From NCBI GenBank assembly GCA_016717335.1, contig JADKFS010000012.1:186001-250000 (forward strand): a stretch of 64,000 bases of DNA. Direction: 5' to 3'. Shown one piece after another: positions 38,032 to 46,683 of the stretch; within the stretch, counting starts at the first letter, position 1; each line of letters opens with the position of its first letter. This stretch comes from Candidatus Ribeiella danica (GTDB lineage: Bacteria > Chloroflexota > Chloroflexia > Chloroflexales > Roseiflexaceae). The position numbers were made by a program, and so were the translations under genes. The notes under the pieces are model-generated. The model did no database searches and was not told the DNA's origin. It saw only the letters and a program-made list of their open reading frames with translations.

Positions 38032-39198
38032 ATGGCAGACACAATCGGCGTCGGCCTGGTCGGCTACAAGTTCATGGGCCGCGCGCACTCGAACGCCTAC
38101 CGGCAGGTCGCCGCGTTCTTCCCGGACGTGGCGCTCAAGCCGGAGATGACGGCGGTCTGCGGGCGCGACCGGGCGGGAGCGCAGGGCTTTGCCGACCAGT
38201 TCGGCTGGCGGGGCGTCGAGACCGACTGGCGCACGCTGGTCGCGCGCGACGACATCGGGCTGGTGGACGTCTCGACGCCGGGCGACACCCACGCGCCGAT
38301 CGCGATCGGCGCGGCCGAGCACGGCAAGCACGTGTTCTGCGAGAAGCCGCTGGCAAACACGCTGGCCGAGGCCAGGCAGATGGCCGCGGCGGTGCAGAAG
38401 GCCGGCGTGGTCGGCATGGTCAACTTCAACTACCGGCGCGTGCCGGCGGTGCAGCTGGCCAAGCGGCTGATCGACGAGGGCCGGATCGGCAAGATCTACC
38501 ACTGGCGCGCGGTCTACCTGCAGGACTGGATCATGGACCCGAACTTCCCGCTGGTCTGGCGGCTGGACAAGAGCACCGCCGGCTCGGGCACGCTGGGCGA
38601 CCTGGGCGCGCATATCGTCGACCTGGCGCGCATGCTGGTCGGCGAGATCGGCAGCGTCACCGGGCTGACCGAGACGTTCATCAAGCAGCGGCCCAGGCTG
38701 GCCGGGACGACCGGCGGCCTCGGGGCGGCGGCCGGCAGCGAGATGGGCGAGGTGACGGTGGACGACGCGGCGCTGTTCCTGACGCGCTTTCAGAACGGCG
38801 CGCTCGGCAGCTTCGAGGTCACGCGCTTCGCCAACGGGCGGGCCAACTACAACTCGTTCGAGATCAACGGCAGCAAGGGCAGCATCGTGTTCAACCTGGA
38901 GCGGATGAACGAGCTGAACGTGCTGTTCGGCGACGACCCGCCCGAGGTGCGCGGCTTCCGCAATGTGCTGGCGACCGACGGCGGCGCGCACAAGTACATC
39001 GGCGCGTGGTGGCCGGCCGGCCACATCATCGGCTGGGAGCACACCTTCACGCATGGCGTCTACGACCTGCTCAACGGCATCGCGGCCGGCAGCTCGCCCG
39101 CGGCGACGTTCGAGGACGGCGTGCGCTGCCAGGCGGTGCTCGAGGCGGTCGAGCGCTCGGCCGGCAGCGGCGGCTGGGTTGAGCCGGACTACTCGTAA
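38032..39198 (+). CDS. Gfo/Idh/MocA-family NAD(P)-dependent dehydrogenase
   Basis: A 388-residue protein. The Rossmann start is GVGLVGYKFMGRAHSNAYRQV, the cofactor/substrate motif is CEKPLANTLAEA (catalytic Lys), and NFNYRRVPAV plus DLGAHIVDLARML carry the usual substrate-side residues. It oxidises or reduces a hydroxyl of a sugar, sugar acid or inositol. AAGGAGG gives a strong ribosome site. Given the ABC importer directly downstream, it probably performs an early step on the imported compound. Confidence 0.9.
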   Translation: MADTIGVGLVGYKFMGRAHSNAYRQVAAFFPDVALKPEMTAVCGRDRAGAQGFADQFGWRGVETDWRTLVARDDIGLVDVSTPGDTHAPIAIGAAEHGKHVFCEKPLANTLAEARQMAAAVQKAGVVGMVNFNYRRVPAVQLAKRLIDEGRIGKIYHWRAVYLQDWIMDPNFPLVWRLDKSTAGSGTLGDLGAHIVDLARMLVGEIGSVTGLTETFIKQRPRLAGTTGGLGAAAGSEMGEVTVDDAALFLTRFQNGALGSFEVTRFANGRANYNSFEINGSKGSIVFNLERMNELNVLFGDDPPEVRGFRNVLATDGGAHKYIGAWWPAGHIIGWEHTFTHGVYDLLNGIAAGSSPAATFEDGVRCQAVLEAVERSAGSGGWVEPDYS

Positions 39199-39440
39199 CG
39201 TGGGGCTTGGGGCTAGGGACTTGGGACTAGAGCCGAACAACCCCAAGCCCCAAACTCTTGTGCGTAGGTCGGAATGCGGCCGATGCCAATCCAGCTTGGG
39301 ACTAGAGCCGAACAACCCCAAGCCCCAAACCCCAAGTCCCTAGTCCCTAGTGAGAAGGGGGTGATCACGCAGATCGAACAGCGGCCCTCGTTCGCGATCG
39401 GTGCGGATTGCAGCAAAAATGCCACTTAAGGAGGAATGCA
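39199..39440. repeat. CTTGGGG/CCCCAAG hairpin arrays before the ABC transporter
   Basis: GGGGCTTGGGGCTAGGGACTTGG (39202-39224) faces CCCCAAGCCCC words at 39240-39252. A second pair follows: CTTGGGACTAG at 39295, then CCCCAAGCCCCAAACCCC and CAAGTCCCTAG up to 39350. An exact segment GACTAGAGCCGAACAACCCC occurs twice (39226 and 39300). This large structured leader precedes the binding-protein gene. Confidence 0.87.
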
Positions 39441-40838
39441 ATGGGGCGATACACCCGGTGGTTCACAGGTCTCGTCGTACTCGTGATGCTTGGCACATTG
39501 CTGGCCGCCTGCGGCGGCACGGCGCCCACGACGCCGGCGGCCTCTGCGCCGACGGCCGCGCCCGCTGCGGCGCCGGCGGCTAGCGGCAATGTCAAGGAGC
39601 TGACCATCCTCTGGGCGCAGTGGGACCCCTCGAACTACCTGCAGCAGCTGGTGAAGGACTACAAAGACGTGGCCGGCGTGGATGTCAAAGTTCTCCAGGA
39701 GCCGTGGGGCACCTTCGGCGACCGCTTCTTCACCGAGATGGCCGGCAAGGGCACGTCCTACGACATGGTGGTGGGCGACAGCCAGTGGCTGGGCCAGGGC
39801 GCGACGCAGGGCCACTACCTCGACCTGACCGACGTGTTCAACAGCGACCTGAACGGCAAGGCGCTGGCGCCGGCGACCGTGACGGCCTACGCCGAGTACC
39901 CCAAGGGCGGCGGCAAGTTCTGGGCCTACCCGCTCGAGGGCGACGCCGACGGCTGGGCCTACCGCAAGGATCTGTTCGAGGACCCGGCCGAGCAGGCGGC
40001 CTTCAAGACCAAGTACGGCTATGACCTGAAGATCCCCGAGACCTGGATGCAGCTGCGGGATATCGCCGAGTTCTTCACGCGGCCCGACAAGAACCTGTAC
40101 GGTCTGTCGATCTACACCCAGAAGGACTACGACGCGATCACGATGGGCTTCGAGAACGTTATGTTCAGCTGGGGCGCCGACTGGGGCGACTTCTCGACCT
40201 ACAAGGTCGACGGCGTCCTGAACTCGAAGGAAGGCGTCGACGCGCTCGACTTCTACAAGAGCCTGTACAAGTTCGTGCCGCCCGGCAGCAGCAACGACTT
40301 CTTCCAGGAGGTGAACAACAAGTTCACCGCCGGGCAGGTGGCGATGGGCATGAACTACTTCGCGTTCCTGCCGGCGCTGGCGAACAAGGCCAGCAACCCG
40401 TTCGCCGACAAGACCGGCTACTTCTCGAACCCGAAGGGCCCGAGCGGCAAGAGCTTCGCGGCGCTGGGCGGCCAGGGCATCAGCATCATCAACTACATCA
40501 GCGACGAGCGCAAGCAGGCCTCGATGGCCTTCCTGAAGTGGCTGGCCAAGGACGACACGCAGAAGAAGTGGGCCCAGCTGGGCGGCTACACCTGCAACAA
40601 CGCGGTGCTGAACTCGGATGAGTTCAAGAACGCCACGCCGTACAACGCGGCCTTCGCCGATACGATGCAGAAGGTCAAGGACTTCTGGGCCGTGCCGGTC
40701 TACTCCGAGATGCTCCAGGTCTCGCAGACCAACCTGCACAACTTCGTCGTGGCCGACCAGGGCACCGCCAAGGAGGCGCTGGACGACATGGCTAAGAAGC
40801 ACGAGGAGACCCTCAAGAAGGCCGGGCTGCTGAAGTAA
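39441..40838 (+). CDS. ABC-importer substrate-binding lipoprotein (sugar/polyol type)
   Basis: A 465-residue family 1 solute-binding protein. The signal peptide ends in lipobox LLAACG, followed by a long Ala/Pro/Thr linker and the periplasmic-type binding domain (LTILWAQWDPSNYLQQLV; GKGTSYDMVVGDSQWLGQG). It captures the substrate outside the membrane and delivers it to the permeases encoded next. TTAAGGAGGAATGCA gives a strong ribosome site. It is the first gene of the importer set 39441-45616. Ligand not identifiable by motif. Confidence 0.92.
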   Translation: MGRYTRWFTGLVVLVMLGTLLAACGGTAPTTPAASAPTAAPAAAPAASGNVKELTILWAQWDPSNYLQQLVKDYKDVAGVDVKVLQEPWGTFGDRFFTEMAGKGTSYDMVVGDSQWLGQGATQGHYLDLTDVFNSDLNGKALAPATVTAYAEYPKGGGKFWAYPLEGDADGWAYRKDLFEDPAEQAAFKTKYGYDLKIPETWMQLRDIAEFFTRPDKNLYGLSIYTQKDYDAITMGFENVMFSWGADWGDFSTYKVDGVLNSKEGVDALDFYKSLYKFVPPGSSNDFFQEVNNKFTAGQVAMGMNYFAFLPALANKASNPFADKTGYFSNPKGPSGKSFAALGGQGISIINYISDERKQASMAFLKWLAKDDTQKKWAQLGGYTCNNAVLNSDEFKNATPYNAAFADTMQKVKDFWAVPVYSEMLQVSQTNLHNFVVADQGTAKEALDDMAKKHEETLKKAGLLK

Positions 40839-40930
40839 GTTCTAGGTTTTGAGTTTTGAGTTTTGAGTTTCCCGCGAGACTCAAAACTCAAAACTCAAAA
40901 CTTAAAACTCAAAACTTAAAACTGAGAACT
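40839..40930. repeat. GAGTTTT/ACTCAAA hairpin array, long arms
   Basis: Left arm of three GAGTTTT words (40849-40870), loop CCCGCGAG, right arm of six ACTCAAA/ACTTAAA words (40879-40925). It is one of the longest stems of this type and lies between binding-protein and permease genes. Confidence 0.92.
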
Positions 40931-40939
40931 GGTTGCACT

Positions 40940-41881
40940 ATGTTTCAAGCAAAAGACCAGGAGCGCGCGATCGACAGCAGCGTTGCCGGCCGCCCGCCCT
41001 CGGCGCGCTCGCTCAGCGATAACACGCTGAAGAATCTGTTTCTCTGGCCGACGCTGGCGCTGCTGATCGCCTTCAACATCTTCCCGCTGCTCTACAGCCT
41101 GTACCTGAGCTTCACCGACTACTCGGCGATCGCCAACCGGGCGCCGGTGTGGGTCGGGCTGCAGAACTATCGCGATATCCTGAACGACACCCAGCTGTGG
41201 ATCTACTTTCGCAACACCGGGCTGTACGTGCTGCTCTCGGTCGCGCTTGAGACGCTGGTCGGCTTCGGGCTGGCGCTGCTGCTGCGCAATAAGTTCCGCG
41301 GCAGCGGCGTGATCACCACGCTGATCCTGATCCCGATGATGTCGTCGCCGGTGGTGGTCGGGCTGTTCTGGAAGCTGATCTTCAACCCCGGCTTCGGCAT
41401 CTTCAACTATCTGCTCGGCTTCCCGGCCGGCCGCGGGCCGGACTGGCTCTCGTCCAGGGGCCTGGCGCTGTGGGCGGTGGTGATCGTCGACGTCTGGATG
41501 TGGGCGCCGTACGTGATGCTGCTGTGCCTGGCCGGCCTGAGCGCGATCCCGGACTACCTGTACGAGGCCGCCGAGATCGACCGCGCCAGCGCGCTCTACA
41601 CGTTCTGGCGGATCACGCTGCCGCAGGTCGCGCCGCTGCTGCTGATCGCGGTGCTGTTCCGCACGATCGAGGCGTTCAAGACCTTCGACCTGGTGATGGG
41701 GCTGACCGGAGGCGGCCCCGGCGACAGCACCGAGCTGGTGGCGGTCGACCTGTACCGCCTGGCCTTCCTGGGGCAGTTCAACACCGGCAAGTCCAGCGCG
41801 CTCGCCTATATCGTGCTGGTGATCATCACCGGCGTGAGCAATATCTACGTGCGGTATCTGAATAAGATCAAGGAAGGGTAG
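40940..41881 (+). CDS. ABC-importer permease 1 (MalF/UgpA type)
   Basis: A 313-residue membrane protein with six transmembrane segments and the ATPase-contact EAA loop EAAEIDRASALYTFWRITLP. It is the first of two permeases that form the membrane channel. The start at 40940 is chosen because the preceding residues would be repeat translation. The ribosome site is weak, so the repeat hairpin upstream may matter for its expression. Confidence 0.92.
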   Translation: MFQAKDQERAIDSSVAGRPPSARSLSDNTLKNLFLWPTLALLIAFNIFPLLYSLYLSFTDYSAIANRAPVWVGLQNYRDILNDTQLWIYFRNTGLYVLLSVALETLVGFGLALLLRNKFRGSGVITTLILIPMMSSPVVVGLFWKLIFNPGFGIFNYLLGFPAGRGPDWLSSRGLALWAVVIVDVWMWAPYVMLLCLAGLSAIPDYLYEAAEIDRASALYTFWRITLPQVAPLLLIAVLFRTIEAFKTFDLVMGLTGGGPGDSTELVAVDLYRLAFLGQFNTGKSSALAYIVLVIITGVSNIYVRYLNKIKEG

Positions 41882-42008
41882 GCGTTGAACGCTGAACGCT
41901 GAACGCTGAACGTTGAACGTTTGAACGTGAACGTTGGAACGTTGGAACGTTGAACGTTGAACGTTGGAACGTTGGAACGTTGGAACGTTGCCGACTGCCA
42001 GCTGCAAG
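41882..42008. repeat. GAACGTT array
   Basis: Tandem GAACGCT, GAACGTT and GGAACGTT words from 41885 to 41990. Because AACGTT is its own complement, neighbouring words can pair with each other. A short CTGCCAGCTGCAAGCTGCC block follows. Confidence 0.92.
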
Positions 42009-42032
42009 CTGCCGAGCGCCAAAGGGTGTGAT

Positions 42033-42980
42033 ATGCCGAAAGTCGAGAATGTCCGGCGCGCACGCGCGATCAAGTCCATCCGCGCCGTCGTGGCGGTGAT
42101 CGTCTGCGTGATCTTCCTGATCCCGGTGATCTGGATGCTGATGACCGCGTTCAAGCCGCAGAAGCAGGTCGTCACCGTGCCGCCGACGGTCTTCTTCACG
42201 CCGAGCCTGGAGGGGTTCGTCAACCTGTTCTACCAGCGCAGCGCGCTGCCGCAGAGCCAGATGGCCGCGCTCGAGCAGCGCACCGACCTGACGATGCCCG
42301 AGCGGGTCGCGCTGGGCGAGGGGCAGTCGATCATCGGGCCGAGCCAGTATGTCGGCCGCCTGGTGAACTCGGTGATCATCGCGGCCGGCTCGACCGCGCT
42401 GGCGATCGTGCTCGGCGTGCTGGCGGCCTACGCGTTCAGCCGCTTTAAGGTGCGCGGCCAGGCCGACCTGCTGTTCTTCATCCTGAGCACGCGCATGCTG
42501 CCGGCGGTGGTGGTGACGATCCCGATCTTCCTGATGTACCGGCAGCTGGGCCTGTACGACACCCACATCGGCCTGATCCTGCTGTACACGGTGTTCAACC
42601 TGTCGCTCTCGGTCTGGCTGATCAAAGGGTTCATGGACGAGATCCCGCGCGAGTACGAAGAGGCCGCGCTGGTCGACGGCTACAGCCGCTGGCAGGCGTT
42701 CACCAAGATCGTGCTGCCGCAGGCGATCACCGGCATCGCCGCCACGACGGTCTTCTGCCTGATCTTCGCCTGGAACGAGTACGCCTTCGCGCTGATGCTG
42801 ACCAGCCAGCGCGCGCGCACCGCGCCGCCCAGCATCCCCTCGCAGCTCGGCTCGGGCGGGATCGAGTGGTCGGCGATCGCGGCCGGCTCGCTGCTGTTCC
42901 TGATCCCGGTGGTGATCGTGGTGTTCGCGCTGCGCAACCATCTGCTGCGCGGGATCACGTTCGGTGCGATCCGCCAGTAG
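42033..42980 (+). CDS. ABC-importer permease 2 (MalG/UgpE type)
   Basis: A 315-residue membrane protein with about six transmembrane segments and EAA loop YEEAALVDGYSRWQAFTKIV. A hydrophilic insertion around residues 60-100 (PQSQMAALEQRTDLTMPERV) lies in the first external loop, longer than in the usual MalG. It pairs with permease 1. AAAGGG precedes ATG 42033. Confidence 0.92.
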   Translation: MPKVENVRRARAIKSIRAVVAVIVCVIFLIPVIWMLMTAFKPQKQVVTVPPTVFFTPSLEGFVNLFYQRSALPQSQMAALEQRTDLTMPERVALGEGQSIIGPSQYVGRLVNSVIIAAGSTALAIVLGVLAAYAFSRFKVRGQADLLFFILSTRMLPAVVVTIPIFLMYRQLGLYDTHIGLILLYTVFNLSLSVWLIKGFMDEIPREYEEAALVDGYSRWQAFTKIVLPQAITGIAATTVFCLIFAWNEYAFALMLTSQRARTAPPSIPSQLGSGGIEWSAIAAGSLLFLIPVVIVVFALRNHLLRGITFGAIRQ

Positions 42981-43005
42981 TGGCGGCCTGGTTCGATCTG
43001 GCTAA

Positions 43006-43086
43006 GCACATATGCTCACGCAGAGCCGCCAGGCTCGCAAAGCACGAACCTCTCTTCTTTGCGTCGTTGCGTCTCTGCGTGAGATC
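43006..43086. repeat. CACGCAGAG/CTCTGCGTG hairpin array
   Basis: CTCACGCAGAGCC at 43016 faces GCGTCTCTGCGTGAG at 43068-43083. Related to the array after uvrA. Confidence 0.82.
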
Positions 43087-43105
43087 GGTAGGATAGAGGG
43101 TGCAT

Positions 43106-43324
43106 ATGCAGGATAACTCGCCCACGGCGCCCGAGCCGGAGGCCCGGCCGCTGCCGCCGCGCCGCTCGTCGCGCCGCCTCCTGGAGCCGACGGCGATCGG
43201 GGTTATGGCGCTGGGGGCCGTGATGATGTTCCAGCCCTTCGCCAAGATCCTGTTCACCTACAGCTTCATCGTGTTCCTGTTCGGCACGCTGATGTTCATC
43301 GTCGTCAGCCACCTTTCCGAGTAA
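43106..43324 (+). CDS. Small two-segment membrane protein of the importer (GlpU-like position)
   Basis: A 72-residue protein. The Pro/Arg-rich cytosolic N-terminus is followed by two hydrophobic segments (LEPTAIGVMALGAVMMF and ILFTYSFIVFLFGTLMFIVV). It lies between the permease and ATPase genes. Rhizobial glycerol importers (GlpSTPQUV) also have two ATPases, two permeases, and one small membrane protein GlpU. The comparison is by architecture only. AGAGGG precedes ATG 43106. Confidence 0.72.
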   Translation: MQDNSPTAPEPEARPLPPRRSSRRLLEPTAIGVMALGAVMMFQPFAKILFTYSFIVFLFGTLMFIVVSHLSE

Positions 43325-43326
43325 TT

Positions 43327-43400
43327 TTAGATTGTAGATTGCAGATTGTAGATTTGGTCTCCGTCAATCTGCAATCTACAATCTACAATCTGCAATCAGG
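43327..43400. repeat. GATTGTA/GATTGCA hairpin array
   Basis: Left arm TAGATTGTAGATTGCAGATT and one more word (43329-43354), loop GGTCTCCG, right arm CAATCTGCAATCTACAATCT and one more word (43364-43397). Same words as at 62556-62624. Confidence 0.92.
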
Positions 43401-43407
43401 ACATCGT

Positions 43408-44478
43408 ATGGCCACCATCCAGCTCCAGCAGGTCGAGAAGAAATTCGGCGATGTGTACGCGGTCCAGCCCATGGACATGACGATCGGCGACGGCGAGTTC
43501 GTGGTGCTGCTCGGCCCCTCGGGCTGCGGCAAGACCACCACGCTGCGCATGATCGCCGGCCTGGAGACCGTCTCGGGCGGGAACATCCTGCTGAACGGGC
43601 GCAACGTGACCGGCCTGCGCGGCCGCGAGCGCGATATCGCGTTCGTGTTCCAGCTGTTCGCGCTCTACCCGCACATGACCGTGCGCCAGAACATCGCCTT
43701 CCCGCTCGAGGCGCAGGGCGAGAGGCGCGACGAGATCGACCGGCGCATCGGCGATGTCGTGCGGCTGCTCGAGATCGATCCGCTGCTGAACCTGCGGCCC
43801 GGCGCGCTCAGCGGCGGCGACCGCCAGCGGGTCGCGCTGGCGCGCGCGCTCGTGCGACGGCCGGCCGCGTTCCTGATGGACGAGCCGCTCGGCACGCTCG
43901 ACGCCGACTTCCGCGAGACGATGCGCGCCGAGATCAAGCGGCTGCACCTGGTCCAGCACGCCACCACCGTCTACGTCACCCACGACCAGGTCGAGGCGAT
44001 GGCGATGGGCGACCGGATCGTGGTCATGTCGAACGCGGTCGTGCAGCAGGTCGGCACGCCCGGCCAGGTCTACAGCGACCCGGCCAACCTGTTCGTGGCG
44101 CGCTTCATCGGCAGCCCGGGCATGAACCTGCTCGAAGGCCGCTATGCCGGCGGCGTAGTCGAGCTGCCTGGCGCGAACCGCTACCGCGTGCCGGATTCCT
44201 GGCGCGCGGCGCTGCCCGATGGCCCGCTGATCGTCGGCTTCCGGCCCGAGGCGGTGCAGGTGCGGCCGGATGGGCAGATCGCCGCGCGAGTCTACGCCGA
44301 CGACCTGCACGGCGCCTACACCATGCTGCACCTGGCGCTGGGCGACGAAAACCTGATCGTGCACGCGCGCGCCGGCCGCGAGATCGCCTACCCGATCGAC
44401 ACGCCGCTGCGCTTCGACCTCGACTCGGAGCAGGTGCGCTTCTTCGACCCTGAGACGGAGCGAGCGATCGAGTTTTGA
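43408..44478 (+). CDS. ABC-importer ATPase 1 (UgpC/MalK family)
   Basis: A 356-residue ATPase. Walker A GPSGCGKTT, Q-loop FVFQLFALYP, signature LSGGDRQRVALARAL (Asp for the usual Gln), Walker B FLMDEPLGTLD and switch THDQ are intact. A C-terminal OB/TOBE domain follows (from about 235). With ATPase 2 it probably forms a heterodimer, as GlpS/GlpT do, because each gene occurs once in the same operon. AGGA precedes ATG 43408; the last codons run into a GAGTTTT array. Confidence 0.92.
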   Translation: MATIQLQQVEKKFGDVYAVQPMDMTIGDGEFVVLLGPSGCGKTTTLRMIAGLETVSGGNILLNGRNVTGLRGRERDIAFVFQLFALYPHMTVRQNIAFPLEAQGERRDEIDRRIGDVVRLLEIDPLLNLRPGALSGGDRQRVALARALVRRPAAFLMDEPLGTLDADFRETMRAEIKRLHLVQHATTVYVTHDQVEAMAMGDRIVVMSNAVVQQVGTPGQVYSDPANLFVARFIGSPGMNLLEGRYAGGVVELPGANRYRVPDSWRAALPDGPLIVGFRPEAVQVRPDGQIAARVYADDLHGAYTMLHLALGDENLIVHARAGREIAYPIDTPLRFDLDSEQVRFFDPETERAIEF

Positions 44479-44538
44479 GTTTTGAGTTTTGAGTTTTGAG
44501 TGAGGTCAACTCAGAACTCAAAACTCAAAACTTAGAAC
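44472..44538. repeat. GAGTTTT/ACTCAAA hairpin array
   Basis: Begins within the last codons of ATPase 1 (GAGTTTTGA is also the stop). Left arm of five words to 44501, loop GAGGTC, right arm 44510-44537. Confidence 0.92.
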
Positions 44539-44548
44539 TGGAGGATCT

Positions 44549-45616
44549 GTGGCAAACGTAGCTCTACAAAACATCACCAAGCGCTTCCGCCGCACCACCG
44601 CGCTGGATGGCGTCTCCTTCGACATCAAGGACGGCGAGTTCTTCGTGCTGCTCGGCCCGAGCGGCGCCGGCAAGACCACCACGCTGCGGATCATCGCCGG
44701 GCTGGAGCGCCAGGACGCGGGCAGCGTGCTGATCGACGAGGCGCCGGCCGACGAGCGCACGCCGGCGGATCGCGACGTGGCATTCGTGTTCCAGCAGTAC
44801 TCGCTCTACCCGACCATGTCGGTGTACGACAACCTGGCCTTCCCGCTGCGCTCGCCGCTGCGCCGCACGCCCGAGCCGGAGATCAAGCAGCGCGTGACCG
44901 AGGCGGCCGAGAAGCTGCGGATCGGCCACCTGCTCGATCGCAAGACCGCGCGGCTCTCGGGCGGCGAGATGCAGCGCGTGTCGATCGGCCGCGCGATCGT
45001 GCGCGACCCACGCATCTTTCTGATGGACGAGCCGCTCTCGAACCTGGACGCCAAGCTGCGCGAGACGCTGCGGGTCGAGCTGAAGCACCTGCAGAAGACC
45101 CGCGCCAGCACGACGCTGTTCGTGACGCACGACCAGATCGAGGCGCTGACCATGGCCGACCGGATCGCCGTGCTGCGCGAGGGCCGGGTCATCCAGATCG
45201 GCACGCCGCACGACATCTACGACCGGCCGGCGACGACCTTCGTGGCCCAGCTGGTCGGCTCGCCGCGGATCAACCTGCTCGAGGCCGGCCGTGAGAACGG
45301 CGCCATCCACGTGACCAGCAGCCAGATCCAGCTGCCGGCCGGCGGGCTGGCGGGCGACCTGCCGGCGCGGTTTACGCTCGGCGTGCGCCCCGAGGACGTC
45401 CAGCCGCACAGCGACGGCGCGTATGCCGGCACGGTCGCGCTGGTCGAGCCGCTCGGCGTCGAGACGCTGGTGTACATCAAGTCGGGCGAGCAGACGCTGG
45501 TCAGCACGATGCCCGGCATGGCCCGGCTGCAGCGCGGCAGCGACGTGCGCTTCAACATCGTCCGCGAGCGGCTGCACTTCTTCCGGCTCGACGGGCGGCG
45601 CGTAAGTAACCAGTAA
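44549..45616 (+). CDS. ABC-importer ATPase 2 (UgpC/MalK family)
   Basis: A 355-residue ATPase. Walker A GPSGAGKTT, Q-loop FVFQQYSLYP, signature LSGGEMQRVSIGRAI, Walker B FLMDEPLSNLD, switch THDQ, and a C-terminal TOBE-type domain. It starts with GTG, 4 nt after GGAGG. Clearly different from ATPase 1 (about the level expected for long-separated paralogues), supporting a two-ATPase importer. Confidence 0.93.
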   Translation: MANVALQNITKRFRRTTALDGVSFDIKDGEFFVLLGPSGAGKTTTLRIIAGLERQDAGSVLIDEAPADERTPADRDVAFVFQQYSLYPTMSVYDNLAFPLRSPLRRTPEPEIKQRVTEAAEKLRIGHLLDRKTARLSGGEMQRVSIGRAIVRDPRIFLMDEPLSNLDAKLRETLRVELKHLQKTRASTTLFVTHDQIEALTMADRIAVLREGRVIQIGTPHDIYDRPATTFVAQLVGSPRINLLEAGRENGAIHVTSSQIQLPAGGLAGDLPARFTLGVRPEDVQPHSDGAYAGTVALVEPLGVETLVYIKSGEQTLVSTMPGMARLQRGSDVRFNIVRERLHFFRLDGRRVSNQ

Positions 45617-45668
45617 TCAGTAGTCAGTAGTCAGCTCGTCCGTCTGACTACTGACTGCTGACTACTCG
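45606..45668. repeat. CAGTAGT/GACTACT hairpin array
   Basis: AGTAATCAGTAGTCAGTAGTCAG (45613-45635) faces CTGACTACTGACTGCTGACTA (45643-45663) around CTCGTCCGT. Same words at 50159 and 51295. Confidence 0.9.
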
Positions 45669-45680
45669 TGGAGGGCTCAC

Positions 45681-46529
45681 ATGCAATTCGGCGTCAACAC
45701 CTGGGTCTGGACCTCTCCGCTGACCGACGGCGAGCTGGCCGAGCTGGCGCCCAAGGCGGCCGAGATGGGGTTTGACTGGATCGAGCTGCCGATCGAGGCG
45801 CCGGGCGACTTCGACTACGCCCGCGCCGGCGCGATCGCGCGCGACTGCGGGCTGCGCGTGAGCGTGGCCGCCGCGATGGCGCCCGACCGCGACCTGATCC
45901 ACCCCGACGAGGCGATCCAGGCCAGCGGCGTGGCCTACGTGCGCCACTGCATCGACGCCGCGCACGCGGTCGGCGCGACCAACCTGATCGGCCCGATCTA
46001 CTCGGCGGTCGGGCGGGTCTGGCAGGCCAGCGCCGCGGAGCGCGAGCGCGACATCGCGCTGCTGGCCCGCCAGCTGCGCGCGCTGGCCGAGTACGCCGCC
46101 ACGCGCGAGGTCGTGCTGTGCATCGAGCCGCTCAACCGCTTCGAGACCAGCCTGATCAACCTGGCCGCGCAGGGGGTCGAGCTGATCGACCGGGTCGACC
46201 ACCCGAGCTGCCGGCTGATGCTCGACACCTTCCACATGAACGTCGAGGAGCGCTCGCTCGGCGACGCGATCCGCCTGGCCGGCAAGCGGCTGCAGCACGT
46301 GCACGCCTGCGAGAACGACCGCGGCGCGCCGGGCTCCGGCCACGTGCCGTGGGGCGACGTGGCGGCCGGGCTGCGCGCGATCGGCTACGACGGCCCGGTG
46401 GTGATCGAGTCGTTCACCAGCAAGGTCAAGAGCATCGCGCGCGCCGCCGCCGTGTGGCGCCCGGTGGCCGCGACCCAGGACGACCTGGCGCGCGACGGGC
46501 TGGCGTTCCTGCGCGGCCTGCTGGGGTAG
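45681..46529 (+). CDS. Xylose-isomerase-like TIM-barrel epimerase/isomerase (second of three)
   Basis: A 282-residue barrel that starts MQFGVNTWVWTSPLTDGELA, the usual opening of ketose 3-epimerase (DTE/DPE-like) proteins. Metal ligands are suggested by VLCIEPLNRFETS, LMLDTFHMNVEE, HVHACENDRG and VVIESF. Likely substrate: a free ketose, keto-sugar acid or inosose. GAGGG before the ATG serves as ribosome site. It follows the importer genes directly. Confidence 0.88.
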   Translation: MQFGVNTWVWTSPLTDGELAELAPKAAEMGFDWIELPIEAPGDFDYARAGAIARDCGLRVSVAAAMAPDRDLIHPDEAIQASGVAYVRHCIDAAHAVGATNLIGPIYSAVGRVWQASAAERERDIALLARQLRALAEYAATREVVLCIEPLNRFETSLINLAAQGVELIDRVDHPSCRLMLDTFHMNVEERSLGDAIRLAGKRLQHVHACENDRGAPGSGHVPWGDVAAGLRAIGYDGPVVIESFTSKVKSIARAAAVWRPVAATQDDLARDGLAFLRGLLG

Positions 46530-46683
46530 AGGCGACGACTTGATCCAAGAATAGATCGCGCAGCGTTTCTTTTGGCGACGCGATAGCAGTGTGCAGTCGG
46601 CAGTACGACGGATGGCAGCACAACGGCAGCTCGCTCGTGCATCGTGGCTCAATGGTTTTGCTCACAGCTATAGGAGCAGACAT

